Of a stretch of 64,000 nucleotides of DNA, positions 1 to 12,900 are shown piece after piece (the stretch's first letter is position 1; every line of letters begins with the position of its first letter). Source of the stretch: Sipunculus nudus (lineage: Eukaryota; Annelida; Sipuncula; Golfingiida; Sipunculidae); contig CM049315.1 in the NCBI GenBank assembly GCA_026874595.1, positions 67,961,916-68,025,915 of the forward strand, in the 5' to 3' direction. The notes beneath the pieces are model-generated. The model was not told the origin of the DNA. It searched no databases and saw only the letters and a program-made list of their open reading frames with translations. The translations under genes were made by a program, and so were the position numbers.

Positions 1-466
1 AAATCGTAACCACTTGACCTAGAATCTTCATACTTGACTTCTAGGGAGGTCCATGAAAAGTCTTCTTGGAAATCTGAAATAAGGTCTCTGTTACCCATAT
101 GCTCTGAGCTATAGGGCTTGTAAATACCCCAAAGAATAATATAAAATTTGATACCAACAAAAGCTCCAGTATCTGAATAACTAATGCCTTGATAGCTATG
201 ATTCTTGGGATATATATTGATCATGGAGAGTTCCATCAGTTCCTTCAGACTGGTGGCACTACCTGTATTTTTTTCAAATTTTTATGCATTTTTCTTTCTA
301 TTTATGAGACCTTCAAATGAAGTTGTCATCTGTCCAAAAGCCCACTGAAACCCATTTCTTAGGACTCTTCACATAATTCATGATTTGTCTGCACTCTGGC
401 AGTCATTTTGCTCATTGTTCAACATTCCTTGAATTCAGCTGAACGTCATGGCCCATGGGCCACTAG
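1..466 (+). mobile_element. 3' portion of Helitron-like repeat (family B)
   Basis: The first 466 bases match the last part of the repeat at 33240-33739 almost base for base, including the blocks around AAATCGTAACCACTT and the end. The end is a palindrome, TGGCCCATGGGCCA, directly followed by CTAG and then TT in the flank. A hairpin followed by CTRR and a T is the 3' signature of Helitrons, and no target duplication is expected. The 5' part lies outside the window. It sits in an MCMDC2 intron. Family naming is mine. Confidence 0.6.
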
Positions 467-755
467 TTCCCTTAATTACTATAAATATATTGACACCATT
501 TTAAGCATACATATGCCATGTAATTGACATTGCTGGCACTAAGTTGTTGGCACACAATGTGAACATATCTCAGAAATGCCTGTTTCTTGTCTTGAAGTCT
601 CAGGAATGGTGTCAAGTATGTCCAGATTTTCTCATTATTCCTGAGGAATTTGACATAGGTTTCTAAAGGGGCTATTACAATTCAATCTATCAGAAACTAT
701 GTTAACTCGTGGGAACTAGTGATGAATAACATAAATAACTGACAGTTGATTTTAG

Positions 756-970
756 TGCTCTCTTGTTTTGAAAGTAATGGAGCAAGGAGCTGCACTGGTT
801 GACATTCCCCACCACAAGGACCACCATACAGCTCACCAGGTGTCACTACCTGTACACTGTGGTATCTGGGCACACACAGACCCAGGGACAGCAGATAAAC
901 TGAACCATGACCATCAAGGACTGCTCCTGTCAACTGTAGATCTGAACAAGACCACCCAAGCACTTACAGA
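756..970 (+). CDS. MCMDC2: MCMDC2-like exon a
   Basis: The acceptor TTGATTTTAG ends at 755 and an in-frame TAG lies just upstream, so the exon must start at 756 in phase 0. It reads CSLVLKVMEQGAALVDIP and so on through QALT. The donor is GTAGGT at 971. The exon ends with two bases of a codon (GA), completed by T of the next exon to give Asp. The TTG at 768 is an internal codon, not a start. Confidence 0.78.
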
Positions 971-3900
971 GTAGGTGCCTTTTCTCTCTTTTTTTTTCAA
1001 ACCATATCATCTATAGTCTTACCTAGTGTTTAGTAAAATATTAAAAGTCTACTAATTTAGAGCTCCAATTCTAAATTAGAATAAAAAAATGAGTTGTAAT
1101 TTTTCAGATTTAAGTAGTATAGTATGTCTTTCATCTATTCAGCATTTAGCCATATTTTATTCAAGAGGTAAAATCAAATAGTTGACCTTTTTACTTGGCA
1201 GGACCTGAAGAACTACATCTCTGAACATATGTTCTTCCAGATGCCATCTGGTTGTTGTCATGACAACAGTATGATTTAATTTTTGTATTCGCCAAAACGA
1301 AGTTTTGCGGATACTATGTTTTTGATCGGGTTCCGCCGCTGCCGCCATATTCGTTTCTGGAGAACTCCTCTGAGACTTAACTGGACTGATTTTTCTGAAA
1401 CTTACACCAATTATCAAGTCGCATGTGAACTGGTGCCTAACCAACTGGCTTTGACCTCTGACTTTTCCTCTCTGCCCAGTGTCTATTTGTGCGTCTGTTT
1501 CCACACATAAACCCACATATCTCGGGAACCATTTGACCAATCAGGAAAAACATTTTGTACAAATGTAGCCCTAGGATAGCTTAATAACATACACAAAAAA
1601 TGGTGGCGCCACGTGCAACCATGTTTGCACAGTGTCAATCTGTTTGTCTGCCTTGGGTTAAAATCACTCATATCTCTGCAGTGGTTTGACTAATTTACCT
1701 GAAATTAGGCATGCGTGTACATCCTGGATAACTTTCTTGATTGTATGACAGGTGGTGCCACCTACATTCACGTTCATGTTGCAGACATCCATGCTGATAT
1801 CTCCGGACTGGTTTTACGTACCTTCATGAAAAGATCTCATATAGCTCTTTATCATACACAAAACTGGTGGCGCCACCTGGAATCATTTTTGCACAGCATC
1901 CATCTGTTTGTCTGCCAAGGGATAAAATCACTCATATCTCAGCGATGGTTTGACATATCTGCCTAAAATTTTGCAGGTTTATACATCGTGGACAGCTTTT
2001 TTGATTTTATGACAGGTGGCGCTGCAGACATCAAAGCTCATATCTCGGGAACTGTTTGACCGATTGAGCTAAAGTTTTACATGTATATAGAGCTTACATA
2101 GCTCTTTATTATACACAAAAGGAGGGAACACCTGCAACCATTTTTGCACAGCATCTGTCTGTTTGTCTGCCGTGGGCTAAAATCACTCATATCTCAGTAG
2201 TGGTTTGACTTATCTGCTTAAAATTTTGGGTGTTTATACATCTTGGATAGCTTTCACGATTTTTATGGCAGGTGGCGCCACCTTAATTTATGTTAACCCT
2301 GCAGACATTCAGGCTTATATCTCAGGACAGGTTGGACACATCCCCCTGAAATTTTGCATGTGTATAGATCCCACATAGCTCTTAATCATACACAAAATTG
2401 GTGGCACCACCTGCCACCATTTTTGCACAAGTTCTATTGTTTGTCTGCTGTGGGATAAAATCACTCATATACAAGCAGTTGTTTGACTTATCTGCCTAAA
2501 ATTTTGCATATGTATATAACGTGGGCAGCTTTCTGAATTTTGAGGTAGGTGGTGCAACCTACTTACAGATTTTGGCTGCATCCATGCTAATATGCAACAC
2601 ACCTCTCTCTATTTCCCCTTGCCACTCTATCCATGTCTCACTTCACCCATTACACTCTGATTTTAGCGGATACATGTAGTCGCTTGTTGATTAGCCATAT
2701 TCTAGTTTTTAAACCAAGCCATGCTGAGAATAATTAACTAAATTTTTGGTACATTGAAAATCAAAGATAAATTAAGGACTCATGATGTGTTGCAACCTTT
2801 GTACATCAATATATATCTCAAATGATAACCTGTAAATACACATCTATATCAAACACTGGTGTATTATTTGTGGCGAGACTTTGTCTCAGACAATCCTGTT
2901 ATGGCCATAATCATATAACAACTTGTCTGTAGTCCTAAATGTTGGACATCACATTTTCCTTTGACCTCTTTGAATGACCCTTAAGAGAGCCATTAAGATT
3001 TTTCAGACCAAAAACATTGAGAGAGAGTGTCACATTGAGAGAGAGAGAGAGAGAGGGGAGAAAGAGAGAGGAAAGAAACAGGCATTCAGAGAGTATAACA
3101 GGGGATCAAACATGTGAGGCATCAGGTGTTCTTTTATCTGTTGTCCCTACATGATGTCTGGGATGGTGTACTTTACAGACATTAAAGAAGATACAATTCT
3201 TAGATATAATTTTCCTGTCATACCTTTAGTATGTTTGGGATGGTGTACTTCACGGACAATAAAGAAGATTCAGTTCATCAGATGTCATTTTCCTGTTGTA
3301 CCTGCAGTATGTCTGGGATGGTGTACTTTACAGACATTAAAGAAGATACAATTCTAGATGTAATATACCTTTAGTATATTTCGGATGGTGTTCTTCACAG
3401 ACAATAAAGAAGATTCAGTTCATCAGTTGTCATTTTCCTGTTGTACCTGTAGTATGTTTAGGATTGGTGTTCTTGAAGGACATTAAAGAAGATTCAGTTC
3501 ATCAGATGTAATTTTCCTGTCATACCTTTAGTATGTCTCGGATGGTGTACTTCACACACATTAAAGAAGATACAATTCATAGATGTAATATTATTGTCGT
3601 ACCTTTAGTATGTTTGGGATGGTGTACTTCACGGAAATAAAGAAGATTCAGTTCATCAGATGTAATTTTCCTGTTGTACCTGCAGTATGTCTGGGATAAA
3701 GTACTTCATGGACATTAAAGAAGATACAATTTTTTTATGTAATTTTCCTGTGGTACCTGCAGTATGTTTGGGATGGTGTTTTTCACGGACATTAAAGAAG
3801 ATTCCTATGCTGATTACATGGTCATTCACCAGCAGCTGATGCAGGCCATGGGTACAGAGTCCTTTCCACTGATTGCAGATGATGAATTTTATCAGGTACT

Positions 3901-6900
3901 CTCAATCACCAAGCTTTGTACTAAAAAAAAATTTGTTATTAACCTGCTCCATTGGGTTTATTGTTACAAAGCAACCATTTACAAACTTGGTAAACATTAT
4001 AAAATGAGTCATTATGTTTTTAAAGAAGAAGCTAAAAACATTCCTTTTTAAAGAAGCCTAAATCTGGTCATGCATTTTTCCAAATGAACCGCATTTTAGT
4101 ATAATTTTAGTCAGCATATATATCTTTAATTTTTTATGTTATTTTTAGAAATTGTTTGATCTTTTAGTGCTACACAGTATGAAATGTATGTATACTTCCT
4201 GAGCTGTATTTTGATCTCTAAGTAAGGGAGAAAATTTGCCTGTCCAAGTTATTCAATGCTCTTTACATATAAGATAATTTTTTTTTATTTTCTGAATAAT
4301 ACATTAATTTATAACTTTTTACAACTTAATTGAGTTGGTTATATGTTGTTCCTGAAATAAGATATCTTTTGTGTACTGCAGTACCTGAGCTATATCAGGA
4401 GACAGCCTGTGAAGCTGGGTAATGAAGCATCTCAGCTGATACAGAATTATTACGTTACCAGCAGGTCACTGAGGGCCTCCAGTCCAGACCAGACCAACCT
4501 GCCTGTCTCAGCTCTCAAAGTCATGTGTGTAGTTTTTTCTTTTCATTACAGTCCACTTGTGTTTTTTGACCTAAGGTCTCCATCCAAACCCTCCATCTTG
4601 TATGGAGACTTAATCCCTTTAAACTTCAACCATCTAGATTCTGTCATCTGACTTCATTTTTTTTTGGCTATTAGCAAACAGTTACTTCATTGTTTAAAGT
4701 AATAAACTGAACTGTACACTCAGCCAGTAAATCTGGTATGGGCTTGTATACTCCTAAATCTGGTCTATGGCTAATTAAGTATTTCATTATTGATATAGGA
4801 TTTTCATTAAAGGATTGCATTGGATTGTCTGCAGGATCTTCACTGATTCTAGCAAATAATTTAATAGCTCTGAAATCATTTTTCATTCAAACAGGGTTAT
4901 ATTTTTTTATACTTGCAGTACTAACCTCTGCTTGGCCCATGCTAAGCTGAGACAGAAGGAGGCAGCCATGGTGGAAGATGCAGTCATTGCTATCTACCTG
5001 TATGAGGAATCCTGTACTGTCCAGCATGGTAATGACTCCAAGAAAAAATTTTCATTCACAATTATAAACCATTTCAGTGAATTATAGAATATTGGAGGAG
5101 AATTTTATTCTTGTAGATATATTAAAGCCCTCATTTTTGTAATGCAACTAATCTTTCTTTCTCAGAAACCTTTTGCTTTCTGTACACTTCTCATAATTGT
5201 ATCCAGGTGGTTCCTTGGACCAGCCTAGTCTAGTTTCGGTATCACCTGGATGCTATCAATGAGATAAAATTGGCCCTGCATACAGTACATTGTTTCATTT
5301 GGCATGTATGAAAAAAATGTGACAGGAAATAAGTCTCAGGTTTAAGAATTTGGTAGAAAAATCTATCTTTGTGTGACCGAACAACAGTCGTTGTTGAGGT
5401 CAGAGGTTATTTCATTTAATTAGCATGTTTTGTTACAGTAACTACCGCTAGGTTTTAGCTAGCGCCACTTGCTGGAGACGGTATTGTACTACTGCGCATC
5501 TTGTTTTGCGCAGGGCAGAAGCCAGCGTTCGTTCAGAAACCATGTGAAGACTTTTGGTCCAGGTCCGTAAATATTGTTTTAATCCCAGGTTAGTATTTAA
5601 TGTCAGCACTTCTAGGATAGTCTGCGCATGTAAAACAGTTGTTTTCTTACTATTGACGCTAGTTCAGGCTGTCAACACCAGTTTGTTAATGGTAAATTCA
5701 TGTTTTAGTCCTGAGCTGTTGTATTCACATCGCGCGTGAATGATGTTGTGTTATTTGCTGATTATATTGATGCGCACTGCTAAATATACTTTATTATTCT
5801 ACGGATATATTGGTTTTACAAGGGAAGTAACCCTATATAATATATTTGAAACCAGACTTAGCCTGTGTAAACCTTTGAGTATGGCATGTCTGCCAGGCAT
5901 AAGTAAAACCATGACGTATCCCGAGTTTGCCCTAATTGAAGTGAATGCTAAACGTTCCATTTGCGTACTTTCGTTTAAATCCTACACGATAGGTGTCAGC
6001 ATTTTCGTTTGTCTGATGAACAGATTATCGCTCGACGTAGTTTAACTGCTGTTATTGTTCACCAAGTGTAAATTTGATATTATTTTCACTCAGTAAAGTG
6101 AGACGTGGTTTATAAAACCGGAATTATATTCTTTATTGTATTTTGTGCTTAGGATAGCCTTCAGTATGCTATTATTTGAGGAATGAAACAGTTTTATTGT
6201 CTATAAGTTGTAAATAACTAAAGTTATCATTGTTTAGGCTGAAGAGTTAACAAGGAGGTTATGTCTTAACCCGTGTTTGACTGTGCTTCTATGGTTAAGT
6301 ATACTAAGTTTGTCATGTTATCCTGATATTGTAATATGTTACAACCAGGTAATTTTATACTGAAACTTGTGGTGATTTTAATTTTCTTTTGTTGCCAGGA
6401 CTTAACCAGCCAACAGAGGGCCGTGTTACAAGCTGCTGCGCTTCCAGAGCCAGCCACCCTTTTTTGTTATTGTTGTAATCCTTTGTGTTATGATGGACAC
6501 GAATAAACTGTTATTAAACAGTGCAGCCTTTGGTGTCTTGGCCTGACCGGTCACAGCTTTTGGTGGCAGCGTCGGTGGGATTGGCTGCAGGATTAAAGGG
6601 TGGCTGGTATGGTGTGTATCCTATGGACAAAGGATCGAGAACAAGCATGGATTTCCTGGGACTGTTATCATTTAATTTGCTGGTGGGCAAGGATAATGCC
6701 CTGTGATACACTGTGAACATTGATGATTCTTGATTCAGTTGCTGATCCGGTTTACTGACATTACTGTTTAATCCAGTCATCAATTGTATGGACAGTGTTA
6801 TGTTCATAGATGGTATGGACAGTGTCATGTGTTTAACATACCATTGGTGTAAACTACATTGCATACTAAGCTATATGCTGCATTGGTGTCGTGTGAGTGC

Positions 6901-9900
6901 ATCTGGTGGTGGATGCCTGTGTTGTTGGGGATGAGGAACCCTGATGTTGTGGACAACCCAATGGGCCATGGACTGGATCCGGCATGGTTTGACTTTCTCC
7001 CAGTATGGACTGTTGGTTAGCTGAGTATGTTAACCATTACAAGGAAGAATTTGGGCCATTTCATTTAAGATTTATGGAACATGAACTGTTTTAAAACTAT
7101 TGTGTTGCATGGATGATTCAACATCAACACGGTATTAATATTCGCTAATACGGACAGTCAGTGTTATTGAGAACAGCTGATATAAACTGTCATGCAGAAG
7201 GACTTCATGCATTTTATTTAGTATCACTTGGAATTTGGAACTGTTGCAGACTGACTGTGGTCATCAGACTGATTGATGATATTTTTTGATTATATTGATA
7301 CATATTTTTGATGATGTGAATACTTACTTATATGAACAGCACTATTGAGAGCCATTTGGTTGTTACTGTCATTCATGTTTATTGATGGCTGAGTTTTTTT
7401 TATTTGATTGTAGGAGGTATTTCTTGCAACCAGGTAAGGTGTTGCTGAGTGTTGAGCGTTATGATATTGTATATTTTATGGCATGTGTATCCTGTGAATT
7501 GAGACCAATTGTGAGTCAACAAAGAGAAACAGTAGAGTACCCTGTTTGATATTGATGCATGATTCTACATGTTTATGCTATGTTCATTTGATTATGTTTC
7601 CATATATTGTACTGTTTGAAGTAGTTGACCTACTACTGTTTGATGATAGTCATTGATAGAGTTAGCCATGTATAACTATGTTGTTTGAACTCGCGGAGCA
7701 GTGAGAGGTATCAGAATGGTAATTATGGGCCTTATTCAACAGATTGGTAAGTAGTATTGCGTATGATGCATATTTTAAGCGTACATTGATGATAATATTT
7801 TGTGTATTTGGACAACTGTTGCTTAGTGCTAGCATGTGTACCACTATGGGTGAAGAAGAGAAAAACTTACCTCGTGTTGTATACACACACCGTAAGCTGT
7901 CACGATTTAATGGTGATAGGGACAGTTTTGATGACTGGGAAGTTGAAGCGCGTACTGCTTTAGAGGTCCAGAGTATTCAGGGTAAGGCCGCCGCTGAGTT
8001 CCTATTGGCACATTTAGAAGGTGTTGCCAGAAATGAGGTCAAGTTCACTCCAGAAGCTGAGCGTGATGATCCAGCAAAGGTATTTGATATACTTAGTGAG
8101 GCTTTTGGTGATTGACATTCTAGCGACCAGCTTTTGGATAAGTTTTATAATAGACAACAAGAGGGTGAGACAATTAGAGAATTCTCACACGGACTCATGT
8201 CATTGTTAGAAAATGCATGTAAAAAAGATGAGACTTGTGTCGCAAACAAAGATCGGTACTTCGCGGTAGGTTCGCAGAAAAAGTGCTAGATAGAAGATAA
8301 CGCCGTGATTTGGTACGCTATAATTCCGAGAAGGCAGACTTAACATTTCGACAGTTGCGAGCCAAAGCCATTGAGTGGAGTGAGGAGGAAGTAACTTCTC
8401 AACATAGGGGTCAGGCTCACGTGACCGAGGTTACATCCCAGCCAAGGGGGGCGGCGAAAGTAGACACTGTTGATTTGTCCTGAGGTCAGGATGAAGGGAT
8501 GGAGAAAACACTTTGTAGAGTACTAGATGCGCTTGATCAGCAAGCAAGGGTGCATACTCAGTTGTTAGAGCAGCAACAGAAATTATTCCAGATGGTTTTG
8601 GATTCCAAGACTAGTGCCCCACCACAGAGGCGCGATGAAGGTTTTGCTAGGAGACAACCACAGAGAGACTACCGCAGAATTAATATGAGAGAGGTTGAGT
8701 GCCACCGTTGTCATAAGTTAGGTCATTTTGCGAGAAATTGTTCAGAGAAGCTGACAGTCAATGAAAGTAGTGGTCCTCCAACAGATAGTCCCAGACAAGC
8801 AGACAGTTCCAGTACGTCAACCAATGTATTCACTGAAGGAGGTGGTGTTGGGACTGACATAATAGACAAAGCAGTCGGAAGTCGACCTGTGGTAACTGCC
8901 AGAATTGCAGGAGTGCCTGTAAAATGCTTGATCGATACCGGGTCACAGGTGACAACTCTTAGTGAAGAGGTATTTCAACAGAGTATACATTCTCAGAGCG
9001 GAAAACCAATGGAAGTAGGACAATGGCTTACGCTTCGGGCAGCCAATGGATTAGAGGTGCCTTATACAGGATTAGTTACTGCCAGAGTGGAAGTCGGCAA
9101 TAATACAGTTGAGGAGGCAGGCATTTTAATTGTCAAGTCTACCCCCGAAACCAAGGAGAAGCTACAGCAGGTTCCGGCAGTGTTGGGGACAAATGTGCTG
9201 TCTCATTTACCAGGTTTTGACTGTCTCAAGTTAGACAAGATTACAACAGCGCCACCTAGGAGTGGGTTTGTTAAATTGGCCAGTTATTTGGAGATATTAG
9301 TGCCATCGAGATGCAAGTGTATTTTGCCAGTAAGGGCCCAACCACATGGCAAGGAGACGCTATGGTGGAACCATTAAAAGGTGTTTCAACATTGGTCCAG
9401 CCTACACTTATGAACTTTTCAACAGGTATTTCAGAGATCCAAGCTGTAAACCTTAGTGACAGAGAAATACGACTGAAGCCCTACACGCGGCTTGGTGTTA
9501 TATCTGCGGGTATGGAGATAATACCCACAACGGAACCTTTAAGAATTGAACAAGTCGATGAGGAGATACAGGTCTCTGGTGGACTGAAGGAAGACCATGC
9601 AGGTGATTTGCCGAAAGTAGATCTGTCTGACTTCAGAGGCACAGATGAGGAGCGACAAAAACTGGAGGCTCTATTGATGAAACACTCGAAAGTATTTCTG
9701 CGAGAGGGAGAGCAGTTACCTTGCACTGATTCCATCCAACACGGTATCAAGCTTGAAGACGATGAACCAGTGCAACAGACATATAGGCGCATTCCACCTC
9801 AACTCTGGAGTGAGGTGAAGGAGCATTTGAAGGATCTTGAAAGGAGAGGCATTATTCGAGAGAGCCAGTCTGATTTCGCATCGCCTATCGTCCTAGTCCG

Positions 9901-12900
9901 CAAAAAGACAGGAGATCTCAGAATATGCGTAGATTATCGTCGCTTGAATAAAAAGGTCAGGAGGGATGCTTTTCCCCTTCCTCGAGTGGAGGAATGTTTA
10001 GAGGCCATGTCAGGTGCAACCTTGTTCTCGACATTAGATTTGGCCTCGGCCTACAGTCAGATTCCAGTAGCAGAAGAGGACATTCATAAGACCGCTTTTA
10101 TTACGCCTATGGGGCTGTGGGAACATCTTCGCATGCCGTTTGGTCTGTCGAACTCGCCAGCGACGTGGCAGAGGCTGATGAGCCGAGTCTTTCGAATGGA
10201 TATTCTGGAAATTTTGTTGGTGTATCTTGACGATATCATTGTTTTTAGTTCCACGTTTGACCAACACCTCGAGCGTTTGGATCTTGTTTTGACTAGACTT
10301 GCTGCACACAGACTGAAGCTCAAGGGTGAGAAGTGTCATTTCTGTGAGGAGAGTGTGACATTCTTAGGTCATATTGTTACCAAAGATGGTGTTAGACCAG
10401 ATTCGGAGAAGATTAGTGTAGTGTCCGAATGGCCAGTTCCAGAGACGTTGAGGGGACTGAGGTCATTTTTAGGTTTTGCAACATACTACAGTCGTTTTGT
10501 GCCTGGATTTTCCCGTTTGGCCAAGCCCCTACATACATTAGTTGCTCAGGTAATCAACCGAAGGAAACAAACGAAACGCCTGAAAGAGTCGTCACTCTCA
10601 GATGTTTGGACTTCAGAGCATAACCAGGCATTTGTGAAGCTGAATGATGCACTAACCAGTGATCTACTGCTGGGATACCCCGATTTCTCAAGTGAATTTG
10701 TCTTAGAGACTGACGCGTCATTTGCAGGTTTGGGAGCTGTTTTGAGCCAGGTGCAGGAAGGCAAGAAGCGAGTTATCGCCTACGCAAGTCGTAGTTTGAG
10801 AGGAAGTGAGAAAAATGCCTCAAATTACAGTTTGAAGAAGTTGGAGTTGCTTGCTTTAAAGTGGGCCGTATGTGATCGTTTTCAGGAATATTTACAGGGA
10901 AGCTCTTTTACAGTTGTAACGGATAATAATCCGCTCACTTATTTGATGTCAAAGTCCAAGTTGCCGGCGTTAGAGCAACGATGGGCCTCAGCCTTGGCAG
11001 GATTCTCATTCAAGATCAAGTATAGGCCTGGCACACATAATTCCAACGCGGACGGTTTATCGCGACAAGAGTCAAGGCCATGGGAGATCAATGAGCCAAG
11101 TAAGGATCAGGAGGTAGAAACCACTTCAGCGTTGGCCAGTCTGTTACAGAATACCAACGTTCCGCTTGAGTTACAGAAAGGTGTTTGGGAAGAGAGAGGC
11201 TTCCAGGAACCCAAACAAGTGCAACTAGATGAGTTACAGGCAACGCCATTACTGTCATTATCCATGGAAGGAATGGTAGATCTCCAAAGGCGTGATCCAG
11301 TGATTGGTCATTTTCTAGATTATTGGGAAAAGGGAGAGAAACCTACTGGAATTGTACAGAGGAGAGAACCCAAAGATGTCCAGATGTATTTTAGACAATG
11401 GGACAGAATCGCATTTAAAGATGGTGTTCTTGTGAAGAAAGTCATAGATCCTGTGATGGGTCAAGTGTTTCAGATTTGTATACCTAACGTTGTAAAGCAA
11501 GAGGTCCTCAAGTCACTGCATGATGGGCATGGCCATCAGGGAACTGAGAGAACGGAAACCCTAGTGCGTAGTCAGTACTATTGGCAGGGTATGTCTCGTG
11601 ATGTTCAGGAGTGGGTACAGAATTGTAACCGTTGTGTTTTGGCCAAACATCAGGCTGTGCGTCCACCTATGGGATCATTGTTAGCTAGTCGTCCATTGGA
11701 GGTCGTCGCAATGGATTTTACTTTGCTTGAAAGAAGTAGTGATGGGCTAGAGAATGTGTTAGTTCTCACCGACGTTTTTACGAAATGGGCCGTTGCCATT
11801 CCCACACGTGATCAGACTGCGGTCACGGTGGCCAGAGTGTTAGTGAACGAATGGTTTCAAAGATTTGGCCCACCATTGCGCCTGCATTCCGACCAGGGCA
11901 GGAATTTCGAATCGGCAGTAGTCCGAGAGCTTTGTAAATTGTATGGCGTTGAGCGTTCACATAGTACACCATACCATCCTCAGGGAAACGCTCAATGTGA
12001 GAGGTACAACCGAACACTTCACCACTTACTGCGTACTCTTCCATCAGACGAGAAGAAACATTGGCCTCGTCATGTGCAAGATGTAACGTGGATGTATAAC
12101 ACCACGCAACATGCATCCACCGGATATTCACCTTTCTTTCTTTTGTATGGTCGTGTACCTCACCTGCCAGTAGATATGTGGACAGGGAGCATTCCGCAAG
12201 AACAAGGACCCGTAACTTCAGATAATTGGGTAAAGATTCATCAAAGGAACTTGATGCGCACTTACAAGCATGTGCAACAGAAATTAGAACAATCCGCAGA
12301 GAAGCGAAAACAAATTTTCAACAGAAAAGCTAGAGAAGTCCCACTAGATGTTGGATCGCTAGTATACGTCAGACAGCGAACTCTGGGACGTAACAAGATT
12401 CAGGATTGCTACAATCCTAAGCCTTATAAAATTGTGGATCTCGCGGAAGGTCGAGACATCTATAAGATAGAGCCAGCTGATGGATTTGGTCAGAGTAAAT
12501 GGATGAACCGGACTCAGTTACGAGAGTGTCCGAAAATCCGTCATCTTCCACATTTTGAACCAGTACAACTGTTGGACGAAGAAGCCGAAGATGATGGAGA
12601 GGATTTTTATGTTGTTGAATATGGTTCTGCACCGAAAGTTAATCGGGGAATGCGAGGTGATGACCGAGCATGTGTGACTCGCGAAGAGACATTGCCAAGC
12701 TCTTCATTCATTGATAGAGATCGTAGACGAACTGCAGGGCAAAACCGTAATATACATAGAGAACCCCGTTCAGCTTGGGAATTGACTAAGAATCCGGCTA
12801 GTAGTCAGGATATGTATGTTTTAACCACATCTGACTTTGATTTTTGTCATAAGGAGACTTTTGTGTAGTTCATGATATTTGACCATTAAGTTGTAAGACT

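Larger units (their letters stand above)
971..3762 (+). other. MCMDC2 intron with repeats
   Basis: This intron holds a Helitron-like element (1283-2705), a short GA-rich microsatellite, and the tandem junction array. I see nothing recognisable between 2706 and 3020. The ORFs at 1157-1966 lie within or at the edge of the element and are not supported as genes. Confidence 0.6.

Noticed and set aside
768-974. 68-residue ORF taken as a complete small gene starting at TTG
   Set aside because: An acceptor at 755 and a donor at 971 show it is an internal exon of the MCMDC2-like gene; the last codons and TAG are intronic.
5554-6457. Small ORFs repeated at 13160 and 20293
   Set aside because: They lie inside the LTRs and are duplicated with them. 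No domain, no conservation beyond LTR identity.
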